64,000 nucleotides of DNA from Parendozoicomonas haliclonae (GCF_900174585.1 NZ_FWPT01000007.1:1-64000); one strand, 5' to 3'. Numbered from the stretch's first letter, positions 29,440 to 39,953 are shown. A program made the numbers and translations. The notes: a model not told the origin generated them from the sequence alone.

Positions 29440-30183
29440 ATGAGAATGATAAAAAAGTCCTTGGCTGCAGCCCTGTTGTTATCGTCTGCATTAACGGTTC
29501 AGGCTGGAGAGCGGCTGACGCTGCTGACGGAGAACTACCCTCCGTTCAATATGAGTGTTGATGATCGTAACTTTGCCCGGGGTATCGAAGTCGAAGGCAT
29601 TTCCACCGATATCATTCGGGAAATGGTGAAACGCGCCAATATCGAGGCAACCTTCACGCTGCGCTTCCCCTGGAGCAGAATCTACAACCAGACCCTGAAA
29701 AAACCGAACTACGCCATCTTCTCAACAGCCAGAAGCGCAGAGAGAGAACCACTGTTCCAATGGGTCGGTCCGGTCGTCGATAATGACTATGTCCTGTTCA
29801 CCATGGCAAAAAGCAATCTCACCATCAATACCATCGAGGATCTGAAAAAGTACAAGGTGGGTGCCTACAAAGACGACTATGTCTCACAACTTCTCAAATC
29901 CAAAGGCATTGAAGTCATAGAAACCCCGGAAGACAGCTATAACGCGACCAAGCTCGAACAGGGTCGTATTGATGTCTGGGCCAGCGGTAGCCTTTCCGGC
30001 CCCTATAACGCCGGTAAAGTGGGCGTCACCAATATCAAACAGATTTACGTAGTCGAATCCAAGGGCCTGCATCTGGCCTTTAACAAACAGACTCCGGTCA
30101 ATGTGATCAAGAAGCTGCAGACAACTCTTGATGCGATAAAAGCCGATGGCACAGCAGCAGCCATTCATAAACGTTATCAGTAA
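29440..30183 (+). CDS. Family-3 periplasmic solute-binding protein
   Basis: 247 residues from the ATG at 29440, preceded by AGGTGAG. A signal peptide spans residues 1-22 (MRMIKKSLAAALLLSSALTVQA). The mature domain is the SBP_bac_3/HisJ fold: LTLLTENYPPFN at the start, FPWSRIYNQTLKKPNYAIFSTARSAER, VGAYKDDYVSQLL and a terminal helix. It resembles the transporter-less PBP-like proteins of marine gammaproteobacteria, and no permease or ATPase genes are next to it. The ligand is probably a small polar or amino-acid-like molecule; identity is unknown. Confidence 0.85.
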   Translation: MRMIKKSLAAALLLSSALTVQAGERLTLLTENYPPFNMSVDDRNFARGIEVEGISTDIIREMVKRANIEATFTLRFPWSRIYNQTLKKPNYAIFSTARSAEREPLFQWVGPVVDNDYVLFTMAKSNLTINTIEDLKKYKVGAYKDDYVSQLLKSKGIEVIETPEDSYNATKLEQGRIDVWASGSLSGPYNAGKVGVTNIKQIYVVESKGLHLAFNKQTPVNVIKKLQTTLDAIKADGTAAAIHKRYQ

Positions 30184-30213
30184 AAGCAAAGCCTCCTCTC
30201 GATGGGAAGACAT

Positions 30214-30252
30214 AAAAAAACGGGCCAGAAATGATTTCTGGCCCGTTTTTTA
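30214..30252. terminator. Bidirectional terminator between the binding protein and ppiD
   Basis: Stem AAACGGGCCAGAAAT / ATTTCTGGCCCGTTT flanked by A7 and T6, shared by two convergent genes. Confidence 0.92.
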
Positions 30253-30289
30253 TCAAGGTTGTATAGCGATTCAATGAATCGCCCGACTA

Positions 30290-32200
30290 TCAGCCTTCGC
30301 TGTCAGCCTGTACCACTTTGATATCAGCGGTGTCACGCAGGTTGCGAACATACTCGTCGTACATCTGGGTACCCTGACGCAGGGCCAGAGAGGTTCCCAT
30401 CATTCGAGCCTGATCAGCATCCAGCGCATCATTGCCGTTCACCACATTGGCGATGCGAATCACAGCGATATCGCCATTTGGCAGAGTGGCTGTGCCGTAG
30501 GAGAACTGACCGGCCGCCGGATGCGGCAGGCGGAAGGCTTCTGCCAGCAGTTGCGCTGGCACTTCACGGTTGAAGCGTACGCTCTTCTCCTGAGCCGCCC
30601 AGGTCAGGCCATTGGAAGTAGCCAGCTGCTCAGCATTAGCACCACCATTCAGTTCGGCAATAACGGCTTCTGCACGCTGCTTCAGCTGCTCTGCACCACG
30701 CTCAGTCTGGATAGCGGCAACAATCTCATCTTTCACATCAGCCACAGGCTTCTGCTCAGACTTCTTGTGCTCACGGATATGCAGAACGGCAACCTGTTCC
30801 GGGCTCAGTTCGACCAGATCACTGTTGGCACGCAGTTCCAGCACATCTTCACTGAACGCTGCAGCAACAACACGAGCATTGGCTGCAATGCCTTCGCCAC
30901 CGTTACGGCCAAACAAAGGGCTGCTCTGAATCTCAAGACCCATGGTTTCAGCCGGCTGTGCCAGATCGGAGGCTTCAAAGCTGATATCCGCCATCATCTG
31001 GGACTGCTCAACAAACAGTGGATCCACAGCCTGATTGCGCAGCTCACGTTCGATGGAAGCACGCATCTGCTCCAGGGACGGGATACGGGCTTCGGCAGAA
31101 CCGTCACGACGGATCAGCACTACACCAAAATCGGTCTGTACAGGCTCGGAGACAGCACCAGCTTCCAGGCCCGCCAGCGCACTGTCAAACTCACTGCCAA
31201 AGAAGCCAGTCTCTACCGCACCCAGAGAACCGCCCTGAGCAGCAGAATCCGGATCATCGGAGAACTCCTGAGCCAGTGCGGCAAAGTCTGCACCATTCTT
31301 CAGCTGAGTAGAGAGCTCATTCGCCTGAGCCAAGGTCGCCGCTTCATCACGGTCGCCATTAGGCTCCAGCAGGATCATGGAAGCACGCAGCTCGTTGGAA
31401 GCCTTGTTCTTCAGATCAGCAACCTGAGCGTTGTAACGGGCACGAATATCCGCATCGGAAACCTGAATAGTTTCAGCGATCTTGTTCTTATCCAGAACAA
31501 TGTAATCCACGCTTACCTGCTCCGGCTGCATAAAGCGGGAGCCGTTGTCTGCGTAGTAAACTGCCACGTCATCATCGCTGACGTTAACAGCATTGCGGGC
31601 CTGCTCATTATTCAGAGTCAGCCAGCTGATATCGCGGGTCTGGGTCTGCAGGTTATTCAGCTGTTGCAGTTCAGCCGTGGTCATAAACTCAGAGGCGGCA
31701 ATACCGGCGCGCAGCTGAGTAGAGATCATCTCTTCACGCAGCATGTTGCGGAACTGAGCCACAGTCATACCCATATTGCGCACGTACTGCATAACCCGGT
31801 CCGGGCTGTACTGGCCGTCAACCTGGAATTCCTGAGCGGTACGGATCACTTCATCCAGCATCGCTTCAGACACAACCATCTGGTCATCCTGAAGACGGGC
31901 ACGCAGCAGCGCACGCTGAATCAGGCTTTCCAGAGCCGCGTTTTGCAGCATTGGGCTGTCCAGCATGGATGGATCAAAATTATCGCCCATCTGCTGAATC
32001 AGAACACGGCGCTGCTGATCCATGGTTTCCATTAACTGTTGCTGAGTAATGGCTTCACCATTCACGGTGGCAACATCTGGGTTTCCGGTATTCGGGCTCA
32101 GGGACTCCAGCCCGAAAATAGCAAAGGTGAAGGCGATGGCAGCGACAATGACTTTCGCAACCCACCCCTGCGCCTTCTCTCTCATGTCTTGAAGCAGCAT
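30290..32200 (-). CDS. ppiD: Periplasmic folding chaperone PpiD
   Basis: 636 residues (E. coli 623). Inner-membrane-anchored chaperone near the Sec translocon. One transmembrane helix near residues 15-35 (VAKVIVAAIAFTFAIFGLE), a SurA-like N-terminal chaperone region, a parvulin domain around residues 265-365 (ANELSTQLKNGADFAALAQE, then GGSLGAVETGFFGSEFD) and a C-terminal helical region. ATG at 32200 with AGAGGAT upstream. Its place after hupB is the conserved lon-hupB-ppiD order. Confidence 0.94.
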   Translation of the reverse strand: MLLQDMREKAQGWVAKVIVAAIAFTFAIFGLESLSPNTGNPDVATVNGEAITQQQLMETMDQQRRVLIQQMGDNFDPSMLDSPMLQNAALESLIQRALLRARLQDDQMVVSEAMLDEVIRTAQEFQVDGQYSPDRVMQYVRNMGMTVAQFRNMLREEMISTQLRAGIAASEFMTTAELQQLNNLQTQTRDISWLTLNNEQARNAVNVSDDDVAVYYADNGSRFMQPEQVSVDYIVLDKNKIAETIQVSDADIRARYNAQVADLKNKASNELRASMILLEPNGDRDEAATLAQANELSTQLKNGADFAALAQEFSDDPDSAAQGGSLGAVETGFFGSEFDSALAGLEAGAVSEPVQTDFGVVLIRRDGSAEARIPSLEQMRASIERELRNQAVDPLFVEQSQMMADISFEASDLAQPAETMGLEIQSSPLFGRNGGEGIAANARVVAAAFSEDVLELRANSDLVELSPEQVAVLHIREHKKSEQKPVADVKDEIVAAIQTERGAEQLKQRAEAVIAELNGGANAEQLATSNGLTWAAQEKSVRFNREVPAQLLAEAFRLPHPAAGQFSYGTATLPNGDIAVIRIANVVNGNDALDADQARMMGTSLALRQGTQMYDEYVRNLRDTADIKVVQADSEG

Positions 32201-32534
32201 CGTATCCTCTGCGACATCCTCAAAATACTATACCCGTCAACGATTCCATTTAACCGGCCAGCTAACGAGCCGGCATGCGGGCCTGATTGTTGATTTCATC
32301 AACCGATGAACGGGCACAGAATAACAGACAGATGCATAAGAATCTGCCCTTCTCTGTGTTTCTTTCCCATTTCTTCGGCAGCTTTCTTATTCCTGTCAGC
32401 ATCATGGAGCAGCGAAGCCACTAAGAGTTCCCCGAATCGATGGAATCCAGACAAAAAGAAAGGCGCATTCGGAGATGCGCCTTTCAGGGTATTCGGGAGG
32501 CCGTATGGCCTTGCGGAATCCGCCTGCGGTCGGA
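32201..32534. other. Intergenic region hupB-ppiD
   Basis: 334 bp between hupB and ppiD on the minus strand. It holds the hupB terminator at 32456-32486 and, nearer ppiD, AT-rich sequence that presumably carries the ppiD promoter. No ORF or RNA gene is apparent. Confidence 0.5.
32456..32486 (-). terminator. Terminator after hupB
   Basis: Stem GAAAGGCGCAT / ATGCGCCTTTC with a TCGGAG loop, followed on the minus strand by TTTTTGTC. Confidence 0.82.
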
Positions 32535-32810
32535 TTAGCCGTTTACCGCGTCCTTCAGAGCCTTACCAGCTTTGAAGCTAGGCACCTTGGAGGCAGCAAT
32601 TTCGATCGGCTGACCAGTCTGTGGGTTACGGCCAGTACGGGCTGCACGGTCTTTAACATCAAAAGTACCAAAACCAACCAGGGCTACAGGCTCACCACCG
32701 GTCAGGGCGCCGGTAATGGAATCGATCACTGCATCCAGAGCACGGCCGGCAGAAGCCTTAGGAATCTCAGCAGAGTTTGCAATGGCATCGATAAGTTCTG
32801 ACTTGTTCAC
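32535..32810 (-). CDS. hupB: Nucleoid protein HU-beta
   Basis: 91 residues starting at GTG 32810 ([11 protein letters not shown]). This matches the 90-residue E. coli HupB N-terminus, and AAGGGGA lies six bases upstream; an ATG 24 bp further up would add eight residues absent from the family. Small histone-like DNA-bending dimer. The conserved [14 protein letters not shown] arm and the [13 protein letters not shown]-terminus are present. Sits between lon and ppiD as usual. Confidence 0.95.
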   Translation of the reverse strand: MNKSELIDAIANSAEIPKASAGRALDAVIDSITGALTGGEPVALVGFGTFDVKDRAARTGRNPQTGQPIEIAASKVPSFKAGKALKDAVNG

Positions 32811-33059
32811 ACTTTTCCCCTTACGATTCGACATCGTTTCATGTGTTAAGTACGGATGGGTGCTTCTGGATCAGAACCGGCCCTACAAATCCTGTATCGC
32901 CAACTCTGAAAAACCACCCTCAGTCGCCCTGATCACCGTTAGCTCTGAAAGAAGATCCCGGTACAGACCGTTCAGGTAAGACTGCCATAGGAAGTCTAAA
33001 GTTGATTTTTTATACCAACTGATTTCCGTAACTGTCAAGAATCCCTTGAAAATAAAGCC

Positions 33060-33088
33060 TTCGCAGGCAGTCGAGACTGCCTGCGAAA
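33060..33088 (-). terminator. Terminator after lon
   Basis: Perfect stem TTCGCAGGCAG / CTGCCTGCGAA with a six-base loop, followed on the minus strand by GGCTTTATTTTC. Confidence 0.75.
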
Positions 33089-33094
33089 AGAGCC

Positions 33095-35512
33095 TTAATG
33101 GGTATTCACCCCGGATTCAACAGCCTTGGATTCCTGCTCCTTTTCCTTCACCAGTGCTTCGGTTTCAGGCAGGGGCTTAGGGACATATTGAAGGGCCACT
33201 TCCAGCACCTGATCAATGGATTTCACCGGACGGATATCCAGATCATTCTTGATATTGTCAGGGATCTCCTTCAGATCGCGGGCATTTTCATCCGGTATCA
33301 GGACCGTGCGGATACCGCCACGGTGCGCGGCCAGCAGCTTTTCTTTCAAGCCGCCAATCGCCAGCACCTGGCCACGCAGGGTGATTTCACCGGTCATGGC
33401 AACAGAGGCGCGCACAGGAATACCAGTCAGGATAGAAACCAATGCGGTACACATGGCGATACCAGCACTTGGACCATCCTTCGGTGTGGCACCTTCCGGC
33501 ACGTGGATGTGGATATCGTTCTTCTCATGGAAGTCCGCAGGAATACCCAGTACCTGCGCACGGCTGCGTACAACCGTCATGGCCGCCTGAATCGACTCCT
33601 GCATAACATCACCGAGGGAACCGGTCTTGATGATCCGACCTTTGCCCGGTACCGCCACCGCTTCGATGGTCAGCAGTTCACCACCGACTGAAGTCCAGGC
33701 CAGGCCTGTCACCTGACCGACCTGATCCTGCTCTTCCGCCAGTCCATAGTTGAACTTACGAACGCCGGAGTAGTGATCCAGATCATCAGGACCAACAGAC
33801 TCAACCACATCATCACGGCCCAGTGCTTTCTCCTTCACCACCCGACGGCAGATCTTGGCGATTTCACGCTCCAGACCACGCACACCGGATTCACGGGTGT
33901 AGTAACGCACCAGATCACGCACTGCCTCATCGGAAACATCCAGCTCACCGGTTTTCAGACCGGAACGCTTCTGCTGCTTCGGCAACAGGTAGCGACGGGA
34001 GATATTGATCTTTTCGTCTTCGGTGTAACCCGGGATACGAATCACTTCCATACGATCCAGCAGCGGAGCCGGAATATTCATGGAGTTGGAGGTACATACG
34101 AACATCACATCGGACAGATCGTAATCCACTTCCAGATAGTGATCGTTGAACGAGCTGTTCTGTTCCGGATCAAGCACTTCCAGCAGCGCAGAGGCAGGAT
34201 CACCCCGCATATCCACGCCCATCTTGTCGATCTCATCCAGCAGGAACAGCGGGTTCTTCACACCGGACTTGGACATCTTCTGGATCAGTTTGCCCGGCAT
34301 GGAACCGATATAGGTCCGGCGGTGACCACGCACCTCTGCCTCATCACGCACACCACCCAGAGCCATACGCACAAACTTACGGTTGGTAGCGCGGGCAATG
34401 GATTCACCCAGAGAAGTCTTACCCACCCCAGGAGGACCGACCAGACACAAGACCGGGCCTTTCAGCTTGCGGACACGCTGAGTCACGGCGAGGTATTCGA
34501 GAATACGTTCTTTAACCTCTTCCAGACCAAAGTGATCCTGATCCAGAATCTCTTCCGCTTTCTTCAGATCGTGACGGACCTTGCTGCGCTTTTTCCACGG
34601 CACATTGATCATCCAGTCAATGTAACCGCGCACCACGGTCGCCTCAGCCGACATAGGAGACATCTGACGGAGCTTCTTCAGCTCGGCCATGGTCTTCTCT
34701 TTCGCCTCTTTCGGCATCTCGGCATTATCAATCTGAGTCTTGAGAGCTTCCAGCTCATCCTGCTCATCTTCCAGCGTACCCAGCTCTTTCTGGATCGCCT
34801 TCATCTGTTCGTTGAGGTAGTACTCCCGCTGGCTGCGCTCCATCTGCTTCTTAACGCGGCCACGCACCCGCTTCTCCACCTGCAGCAGGTCGATCTCGGT
34901 TTCCATCAGGTTGATCAGGTATTCCAGACGCTCAACCAGATCAACGATTTCCAGAATCTTCTGCTTCTCTTCAACATTCAAAACCATATGAGAAGCAATG
35001 CTGTCCGACAGGCGGGCCGGATCAACCACATCCGCCAGCGAGCTCAATACCTCAGCAGGGACTTTTTTACTGAGTTGAACATACTGCTCAAACTGGCCGT
35101 AAAGGGATTGCGTCAGAGCTTCACTGCGTCGCTCTTCCAATTCATCTTCAGCGAGCACATCAACAACTGCAGTGGAATAGCCATCGTGATGATTCAGGGA
35201 ATTCAGTTCGGCACGCTGGCTGCCTTCAACCAGAACCTTAACAGTGCCATCAGGGAGCTTTAACAACTGCAGGATCGTCGCCACAGTACCCAGCTCATGA
35301 AGCTGTTCCTGCTCAGGGTCATCATCCTGGGCATTGCGCTGGGTTACCAGATAGATACGACGGTCAGATTCCATGGCCACATCGAGAGCCTGGATGGACT
35401 TGTCCCTGCCCACGAACAGGGGAATCACCATGTACGGATAGACCACCACGTCTCTTAATGGCAACAATGGCAGCTCAATCCGTTCCTGCCGGCGAGTCTC
35501 TTGTTGTTCCAT
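33095..35512 (-). CDS. lon: ATP-dependent protease Lon
   Basis: 805 residues (E. coli 784). Cytoplasmic AAA+ serine protease degrading damaged and regulatory proteins. N-terminal substrate-recognition domain (residues ~15-210), coiled coil, AAA+ module with Walker [10 protein letters not shown] near 365 and Walker B FLLDEIDKMG, then the protease domain with catalytic Ser in PKDGPSAGIAM and Lys in GGLKEKLLAAHRGG. The ~20 extra residues are a polar C-terminal tail rich in Glu/Lys. A heat-shock-type promoter candidate lies upstream. Confidence 0.96.
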   Translation of the reverse strand: MEQQETRRQERIELPLLPLRDVVVYPYMVIPLFVGRDKSIQALDVAMESDRRIYLVTQRNAQDDDPEQEQLHELGTVATILQLLKLPDGTVKVLVEGSQRAELNSLNHHDGYSTAVVDVLAEDELEERRSEALTQSLYGQFEQYVQLSKKVPAEVLSSLADVVDPARLSDSIASHMVLNVEEKQKILEIVDLVERLEYLINLMETEIDLLQVEKRVRGRVKKQMERSQREYYLNEQMKAIQKELGTLEDEQDELEALKTQIDNAEMPKEAKEKTMAELKKLRQMSPMSAEATVVRGYIDWMINVPWKKRSKVRHDLKKAEEILDQDHFGLEEVKERILEYLAVTQRVRKLKGPVLCLVGPPGVGKTSLGESIARATNRKFVRMALGGVRDEAEVRGHRRTYIGSMPGKLIQKMSKSGVKNPLFLLDEIDKMGVDMRGDPASALLEVLDPEQNSSFNDHYLEVDYDLSDVMFVCTSNSMNIPAPLLDRMEVIRIPGYTEDEKINISRRYLLPKQQKRSGLKTGELDVSDEAVRDLVRYYTRESGVRGLEREIAKICRRVVKEKALGRDDVVESVGPDDLDHYSGVRKFNYGLAEEQDQVGQVTGLAWTSVGGELLTIEAVAVPGKGRIIKTGSLGDVMQESIQAAMTVVRSRAQVLGIPADFHEKNDIHIHVPEGATPKDGPSAGIAMCTALVSILTGIPVRASVAMTGEITLRGQVLAIGGLKEKLLAAHRGGIRTVLIPDENARDLKEIPDNIKNDLDIRPVKSIDQVLEVALQYVPKPLPETEALVKEKEQESKAVESGVNTH

Positions 35513-35619
35513 ATACAGCCCTCTCTTGTTGTACTTCCCGGCCTTGCCAATGTGTACAACACATCAATTAACCGGAGGCGCTCTGCTGACCCTGTTGTCG
35601 TCAGAAGCCTGACTCTAAG

Positions 35620-35646
35620 ATGAGGGTTCATGTTCAAAAATACAAG
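35620..35646 (-). promoter_or_regulatory. Candidate sigma32 heat-shock promoter of lon
   Basis: On the minus strand CTTGTAT, 13 bp, then CCCTCAT, compared with the sigma32 consensus CTTGAAA N11-16 CCCCATNT. It lies about 110 bp upstream of the lon ATG. lon is a classic heat-shock gene, which supports the call. Confidence 0.55.
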
Positions 35647-35840
35647 AACAAAACAGGATCAAGTTATCTGACCGAAACCTGCCCTGTGGGTTCATTGGCC
35701 ACAGTCACCGATTCAGTCAGGCAGCATAACAGGGAGTCTTCAGACAGAACGCGATTACAGATTGATTACATCTGCGGTAACACAAACTGTCAGCAACAGA
35801 ACAGTCGCTGACATGCATGCGGGTTGGATAACACACTCAT

Positions 35841-35874
35841 AAAAAAACAGGCCGAACACGAGTGTCCGGCCTGC
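35841..35874 (-). terminator. Terminator after clpX
   Basis: Stem CAGGCCGAACAC / GTGTCCGGCCTG with one bulge, followed on the minus strand by seven T. Confidence 0.85.
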
Positions 35875-35911
35875 TTATCATCAAGACATGGCAACGCTGT
35901 CAGACAACGTA

Positions 35912-37207
35912 TCAGTCTTCAGGAAGCGCGCGCTGTTGCGGCTGCTCCGGGTTTTCGTACATCAGCAGCGGCTCGGACTCACCACGGATAACATTCGCGT
36001 CAACCACCACCTTGGTAATGGTCTTGTCAGACGGGATGTCATACATGGTATCCAGCAGCACATTCTCCAGAATGGAACGCAGACCACGAGCACCGGTCTT
36101 ACGCTCCATCGCCTGCTTGGCGACTTCTTCCAGAGCGTCCTGACGGAAGTCTACTTCCACCTCTTCCATTTCCAGAAGGCGGGAGTACTGCTTGGTCAGA
36201 GCATTCTTCGGTTCGGTCAGAATGCGCACCAGAGCCTCGGCATCCAGCTCTTCCAGGGTAGCAATCACCGGCAGACGACCAACGAATTCCGGAATCAGAC
36301 CGAACTTCACCAGATCTTCCGGTTCAACACCCTTGAAGGCCTCACCAACACTCTTGCCGGAATCCTTGCTCTTCACGTCGGCAGTAAAGCCGATACCACC
36401 CTTCTCAGTACGGTCGCGAATCACTTTCTCCAGGCCGGCAAAGGCACCGCCACAGATAAACAGGATATTGGAGGTGTCTACCTGCAGGAATTCCTGCTGC
36501 GGATGCTTGCGGCCACCCTGTGGTGGAACAGAAGCAACCGTGCCTTCAATCAGTTTCAACAATGCCTGCTGCACACCCTCACCGGAAACATCACGGGTGA
36601 TGGATGGGTTATCGGACTTCCGGGAGATCTTGTCGATCTCATCGATGTAGACAATACCGCGCTGGGCCTTTTCTACGTCGTAGTCACACTTCTGCAGCAG
36701 CTTCTGGATAATATTCTCAACATCTTCACCCACATAACCGGCTTCGGTCAGTGTCGTGGCATCAGCAATGGTGAACGGAACATTCAGAAGACGTGCCAGC
36801 GTTTCAGCGAGCAGGGTTTTACCGGAACCGGTCGGGCCAATCAGAAGAATGTTGCTCTTGCCGAGCTCAACATCTTCCTTCTTACGGCTCTCACCCGCCT
36901 GCAGACGCTTGTAATGGTTATAAACAGCCACAGACAGTACCTTCTTGGCACGGGCCTGGCCGATCACATACTCATCGAGAATGTTTTTGATTTCCCGCGG
37001 CACCGGCAGCTTTTCGCTGGTACCCTCAGGAACATTCTCCTGTACTTCTTCGCGAATGATATCGTTACACAGATCGACACACTCGTCACAGATGAAGACC
37101 GAAGGACCGGCAATGAGCTTACGCACTTCATGCTGACTCTTGCCGCAGAAGGAGCAGTAAAGCAGCTTACCGCTGTCTTCGCCCTTTCCATTTGTTTGAT
37201 CGGTCAT
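35912..37207 (-). CDS. clpX: ATP-dependent Clp protease ATPase subunit ClpX
   Basis: 431 residues from the ATG at 37207 ([23 protein letters not shown]), matching the E. coli N-terminus; a TTG six bases upstream is not needed. AAA+ unfoldase feeding ClpP. The N-terminal zinc domain has four Cys (CSFC ... CDEC), Walker A GPTGSGKT near 122, Walker [10 protein letters not shown], and the ClpP-docking IGF loop in KGGIGF near 276. It follows clpP on the same strand across 324 bp, so it may also have its own promoter. Confidence 0.96.
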   Translation of the reverse strand: MTDQTNGKGEDSGKLLYCSFCGKSQHEVRKLIAGPSVFICDECVDLCNDIIREEVQENVPEGTSEKLPVPREIKNILDEYVIGQARAKKVLSVAVYNHYKRLQAGESRKKEDVELGKSNILLIGPTGSGKTLLAETLARLLNVPFTIADATTLTEAGYVGEDVENIIQKLLQKCDYDVEKAQRGIVYIDEIDKISRKSDNPSITRDVSGEGVQQALLKLIEGTVASVPPQGGRKHPQQEFLQVDTSNILFICGGAFAGLEKVIRDRTEKGGIGFTADVKSKDSGKSVGEAFKGVEPEDLVKFGLIPEFVGRLPVIATLEELDAEALVRILTEPKNALTKQYSRLLEMEEVEVDFRQDALEEVAKQAMERKTGARGLRSILENVLLDTMYDIPSDKTITKVVVDANVIRGESEPLLMYENPEQPQQRALPED

Positions 37208-37531
37208 TCGCAATATCCTGCTATCACGGGACTGTAATCAATACAGTCGAAAAACAGTCTTTACCAGTCACCAGCCCTCTTTATCTTCCGGCCTGGCCTG
37301 TTCAACTCGGCTATCGGACCTGAAAACAAGCCCAGCCAGAAAACATCCCGAAGGATATTTTCCATAGAGTTCTATCTATATAGAAACAAGATGCGGTTTT
37401 TGCAGCAACTTTTCAAGGCTGCAACCAGAAAAGAAACAAAATTGACCCCACACCAACCTGATGTCGCATCAGGAAACCCGCCGTTACAAGGTTTGCGCTT
37501 CACGCATTTCTGCAACGGCAGGTCCGGGATC
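37208..37531. other. Intergenic region clpP-clpX
   Basis: About 320 bp, unusually long for this pair. It contains AT-rich stretches near 37370-37440 that could hold a clpX promoter on the minus strand. No ORF, RNA gene or strong hairpin seen. Confidence 0.4.
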
Positions 37532-38179
37532 TTACTTGCCGCTTTCCCCATGCATCGCGCGACGATCCATAACCTTGTCAACAAGGCCATACTTCATGGC
37601 GTCTTCGGCAGACAGGAAGTTGTCACGATCGGTATCCTTCTCAACCACTTCCAGAGGCTGACCGGTATGGTGAGCCAGCACGTGGTTCAGCTTGTCCTTG
37701 ATGGACAGGATTTCACGAGCGTGAATTTCGATATCGGAGGCCTGACCCTGGAATCCACCCAGCGGCTGGTGAATCATCACCCGGGAGTGCGGCAGACAGA
37801 AACGCTTGCCACTTTCACCCGCAGCCAGCAGCAGTGCGCCCATGCTGGCCGCCTGGCCGATGCAGTAGGTGCAGACGTTTGGCTTGATGAACTGCATGGT
37901 ATCGTAGATCGCCATGCCGGCAGTCACGGAACCACCTGGGGAGTTGATATAGAGATGAATGTCTTTATCAGGATTTTCGGCTTCCAGGAACAGCAGCTGG
38001 GCTACCACCAGGTTCGCCATATGATCTTCAACCTGGCCGACCAGGAAGATCACCCGCTCTTTGAGCAGTCGGGAATAGATATCGTAGGAACGTTCACCGC
38101 GTGCAGTCTGCTCGACAACCATCGGCACCAATCCGCTGGCAGTGATGTCGGGAGCGCGGTAATCGATAAAGTGGGACAT
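37532..38179 (-). CDS. clpP: ATP-dependent Clp protease proteolytic subunit ClpP
   Basis: 215 residues from the ATG at 38179; a GTG 48 bp upstream gives 231 residues but has no ribosome site and extends beyond the family propeptide. Self-compartmentalised serine protease, a tetradecamer. The catalytic Ser lies in [14 protein letters not shown], His in [14 protein letters not shown] and Asp further on near the [10 protein letters not shown] helix. [20 protein letters not shown] marks the mature N-terminus. Between tig and clpX as in most gammaproteobacteria. Confidence 0.93.
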   Translation of the reverse strand: MSHFIDYRAPDITASGLVPMVVEQTARGERSYDIYSRLLKERVIFLVGQVEDHMANLVVAQLLFLEAENPDKDIHLYINSPGGSVTAGMAIYDTMQFIKPNVCTYCIGQAASMGALLLAAGESGKRFCLPHSRVMIHQPLGGFQGQASDIEIHAREILSIKDKLNHVLAHHTGQPLEVVEKDTDRDNFLSAEDAMKYGLVDKVMDRRAMHGESGK

Positions 38180-38266
38180 GTCCTTGAATGGCTCCTTGTC
38201 AGTCTGGGGTGCCGCCGCAGGCGACACCCCGTTCAGGGGCCGTTTTAGGAAAACGCCTTCGCTCGA

Positions 38267-39622
38267 TTAAGCTTCAGCGGATTCTTCTTCGGCGCCCTCT
38301 TCGGTTTTGGCCGGGGCCGGCTTGATTGCTTCTTCGTAGCTGCAGGCTTTCTCAGAAACCTGTGCTGCTTCAAGAATAGTATCTACCACCTGCTCCTCAA
38401 GCACAACATACTGAACCTGGCTCAGTTGCTGCTCGTTAGCGTAGTACCAGTCGATAACCTGCTGAGGCTCCTGGTAAGCAGAGGCGATCTCTTCAATCAT
38501 AGCGCGAACGCGGTCATCTTCAGGCTTCAGTTCACGAACCTTAACGATTTCACCAACGATCAGGCCCAGACGAACACGCTTCTCAGCTTCAGCCTGGAAC
38601 ATTTCGTTTGGCAGAGCGGAGGCGTCGAGGCCCTGCATGCCCTGGCTGGCGAAACGCTGTACAGCCTGCTCTTTCAGACGGCCGATTTCCTGCTCAACCA
38701 GTGCTGCTGGCAGTTCAACGTTGTGAATTTCAATCAGACCGTCCATAACCTGGTTCTTAACCTTGTTCTTAACGGCTTGCTTCAGTTCACGACCCATGTT
38801 CTTGGTAATTTCTTCACGGAAGCCTTCCAGGCCACCTTCGGAAACGCCGTAACGGGAGAAGAACTCTTCGTTCAGCTCAGGCAGTACAGGCTTCTGTACT
38901 TCGTTCACAGTGATAGCGAACACAGCGTCTTTGCCTTTCAGCTCTTCAGAGTGGTATTCCGCAGGGAAAGTCACGTTGATGTCTTTCTGCTCACCAGCCT
39001 TCATGCCGGCGATACCGTCTTCAAAGCCAGGAATCATACGGCCGGAACCCAGTTCCAGACGCTGACCTTCGGCTGCACCACCTTCAAAGGCTTCACCGTC
39101 AACGGTGCCCTTGTAGTCGATGATAACCAGGTCGCCCTGCTCGGCAGCAGCGCCTTCTTCAGCGGCTTCAAAAGTCTTGCTCTGCTCACGCAGGGTGTCC
39201 AGCATCTTGTTGACGTCTTCTTCAGACACTTCAGCAACTGGCTTCTCTACGGAGATTTTGGCGAAATCAGCGATTTCAACTTCCGGGTACACTTCTACGA
39301 TGGCAACGAACTCGAGGTCTTTGCCTTCTTCAATGTTCTTAGGTTCAATCTTGGGAGCACCTGCAGGCTGCAGCTCTTCCTTGATTACAGCTTCCATGTA
39401 GGAAGACTGCATAACCTCACCCAGAACTTCCTGACGAGCGCCCAGGCCGTAGCGCTTCTTGATCACCTTGAATGGCACCTTGCCAGGGCGGAAACCGTCC
39501 AGCTTTACACGCTTGCTCATATCGCGCAGACGCTTATCAACCTGGGTTTCTACAGTTTCAGCAGGAACCGTGATGGTCAAGCGGCGCTCGAGGCCGGAAG
39601 TCGTTTCAAGTGAGACTTGCAT
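38267..39622 (-). CDS. tig: Trigger factor
   Basis: 451 residues (E. coli 432). Ribosome-bound chaperone and prolyl isomerase. The N-terminal ribosome-binding domain includes VKLDGFRPGKVPFKVIKKRYG with the signature FRPGKVP; the FKBP-type PPIase domain spans ~150-245 (GDLVIIDYKGTVDGEAFEGG); the C-terminal helical arms extend to ~430. The last 20 residues are Glu/Ala-rich and longer than in E. coli. First gene of tig-clpP-clpX-lon-hupB-ppiD. Confidence 0.96.
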   Translation of the reverse strand: MQVSLETTSGLERRLTITVPAETVETQVDKRLRDMSKRVKLDGFRPGKVPFKVIKKRYGLGARQEVLGEVMQSSYMEAVIKEELQPAGAPKIEPKNIEEGKDLEFVAIVEVYPEVEIADFAKISVEKPVAEVSEEDVNKMLDTLREQSKTFEAAEEGAAAEQGDLVIIDYKGTVDGEAFEGGAAEGQRLELGSGRMIPGFEDGIAGMKAGEQKDINVTFPAEYHSEELKGKDAVFAITVNEVQKPVLPELNEEFFSRYGVSEGGLEGFREEITKNMGRELKQAVKNKVKNQVMDGLIEIHNVELPAALVEQEIGRLKEQAVQRFASQGMQGLDASALPNEMFQAEAEKRVRLGLIVGEIVKVRELKPEDDRVRAMIEEIASAYQEPQQVIDWYYANEQQLSQVQYVVLEEQVVDTILEAAQVSEKACSYEEAIKPAPAKTEEGAEEESAEA

Positions 39623-39803
39623 GGTTAATCCTCATAAACCAAGTGTTGCAACGAGCGTTTTTATCAAACCAATGCTCAGAAAGCGCAACAGGGTATCAGA
39701 TTCTTCAGCAGCACAGAACAGCCTGAGGCATCACTGCGCACTTTATTTATTCTCATCAACGCTGGCGGGGCATTCCAGACCCCGACGCAGGCCGACATAT
39801 ACG

Positions 39804-39832
39804 AAAAAAGGGGATAAGCAAGCTTATCCCCT
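39804..39832 (-). terminator. Terminator of the Pro-Arg-His-Leu tRNA transcript
   Basis: Stem GGGGATAAGC / GCTTATCCCC followed on the minus strand by TTTTTT. It lies 15 bp downstream of tRNA-Leu and upstream of tig. Confidence 0.88.
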
Positions 39833-39846
39833 AAGATCGAATTTTA

Positions 39847-39931
39847 TGGTACGGATGGAGAGACTCGAACTCTCACGCCTCGCGGCACTGGAACCTAAAT
39901 CCAGCGTGTCTACCAATTCCACCACATCCGC
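39847..39931 (-). tRNA. tRNA-Leu(UAG)
   Basis: 85 nt with encoded CCA; acceptor GCGGATG pairs with CATCCGT, anticodon loop TTTAGGT (UAG), class II variable arm. Last gene of a six-tRNA block on the minus strand. Confidence 0.97.
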
Positions 39932-39953
39932 AGCACTGCTTTAAAGCAAAAAG

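Larger units (their letters stand above)
35513..35911. other. Intergenic region clpX-lon
   Basis: 399 bp. It contains the clpX terminator (35841-35874), about 170 bp of unremarkable sequence, and the lon promoter region with a sigma32-like site at 35620-35646. No gene is visible. Confidence 0.5.

Noticed and set aside
32811-32834. ATG start for HupB at 32834
   Set aside because: HU proteins begin at the V/MNKSEL position; the GTG at 32810 has a properly spaced AAGGGGA.
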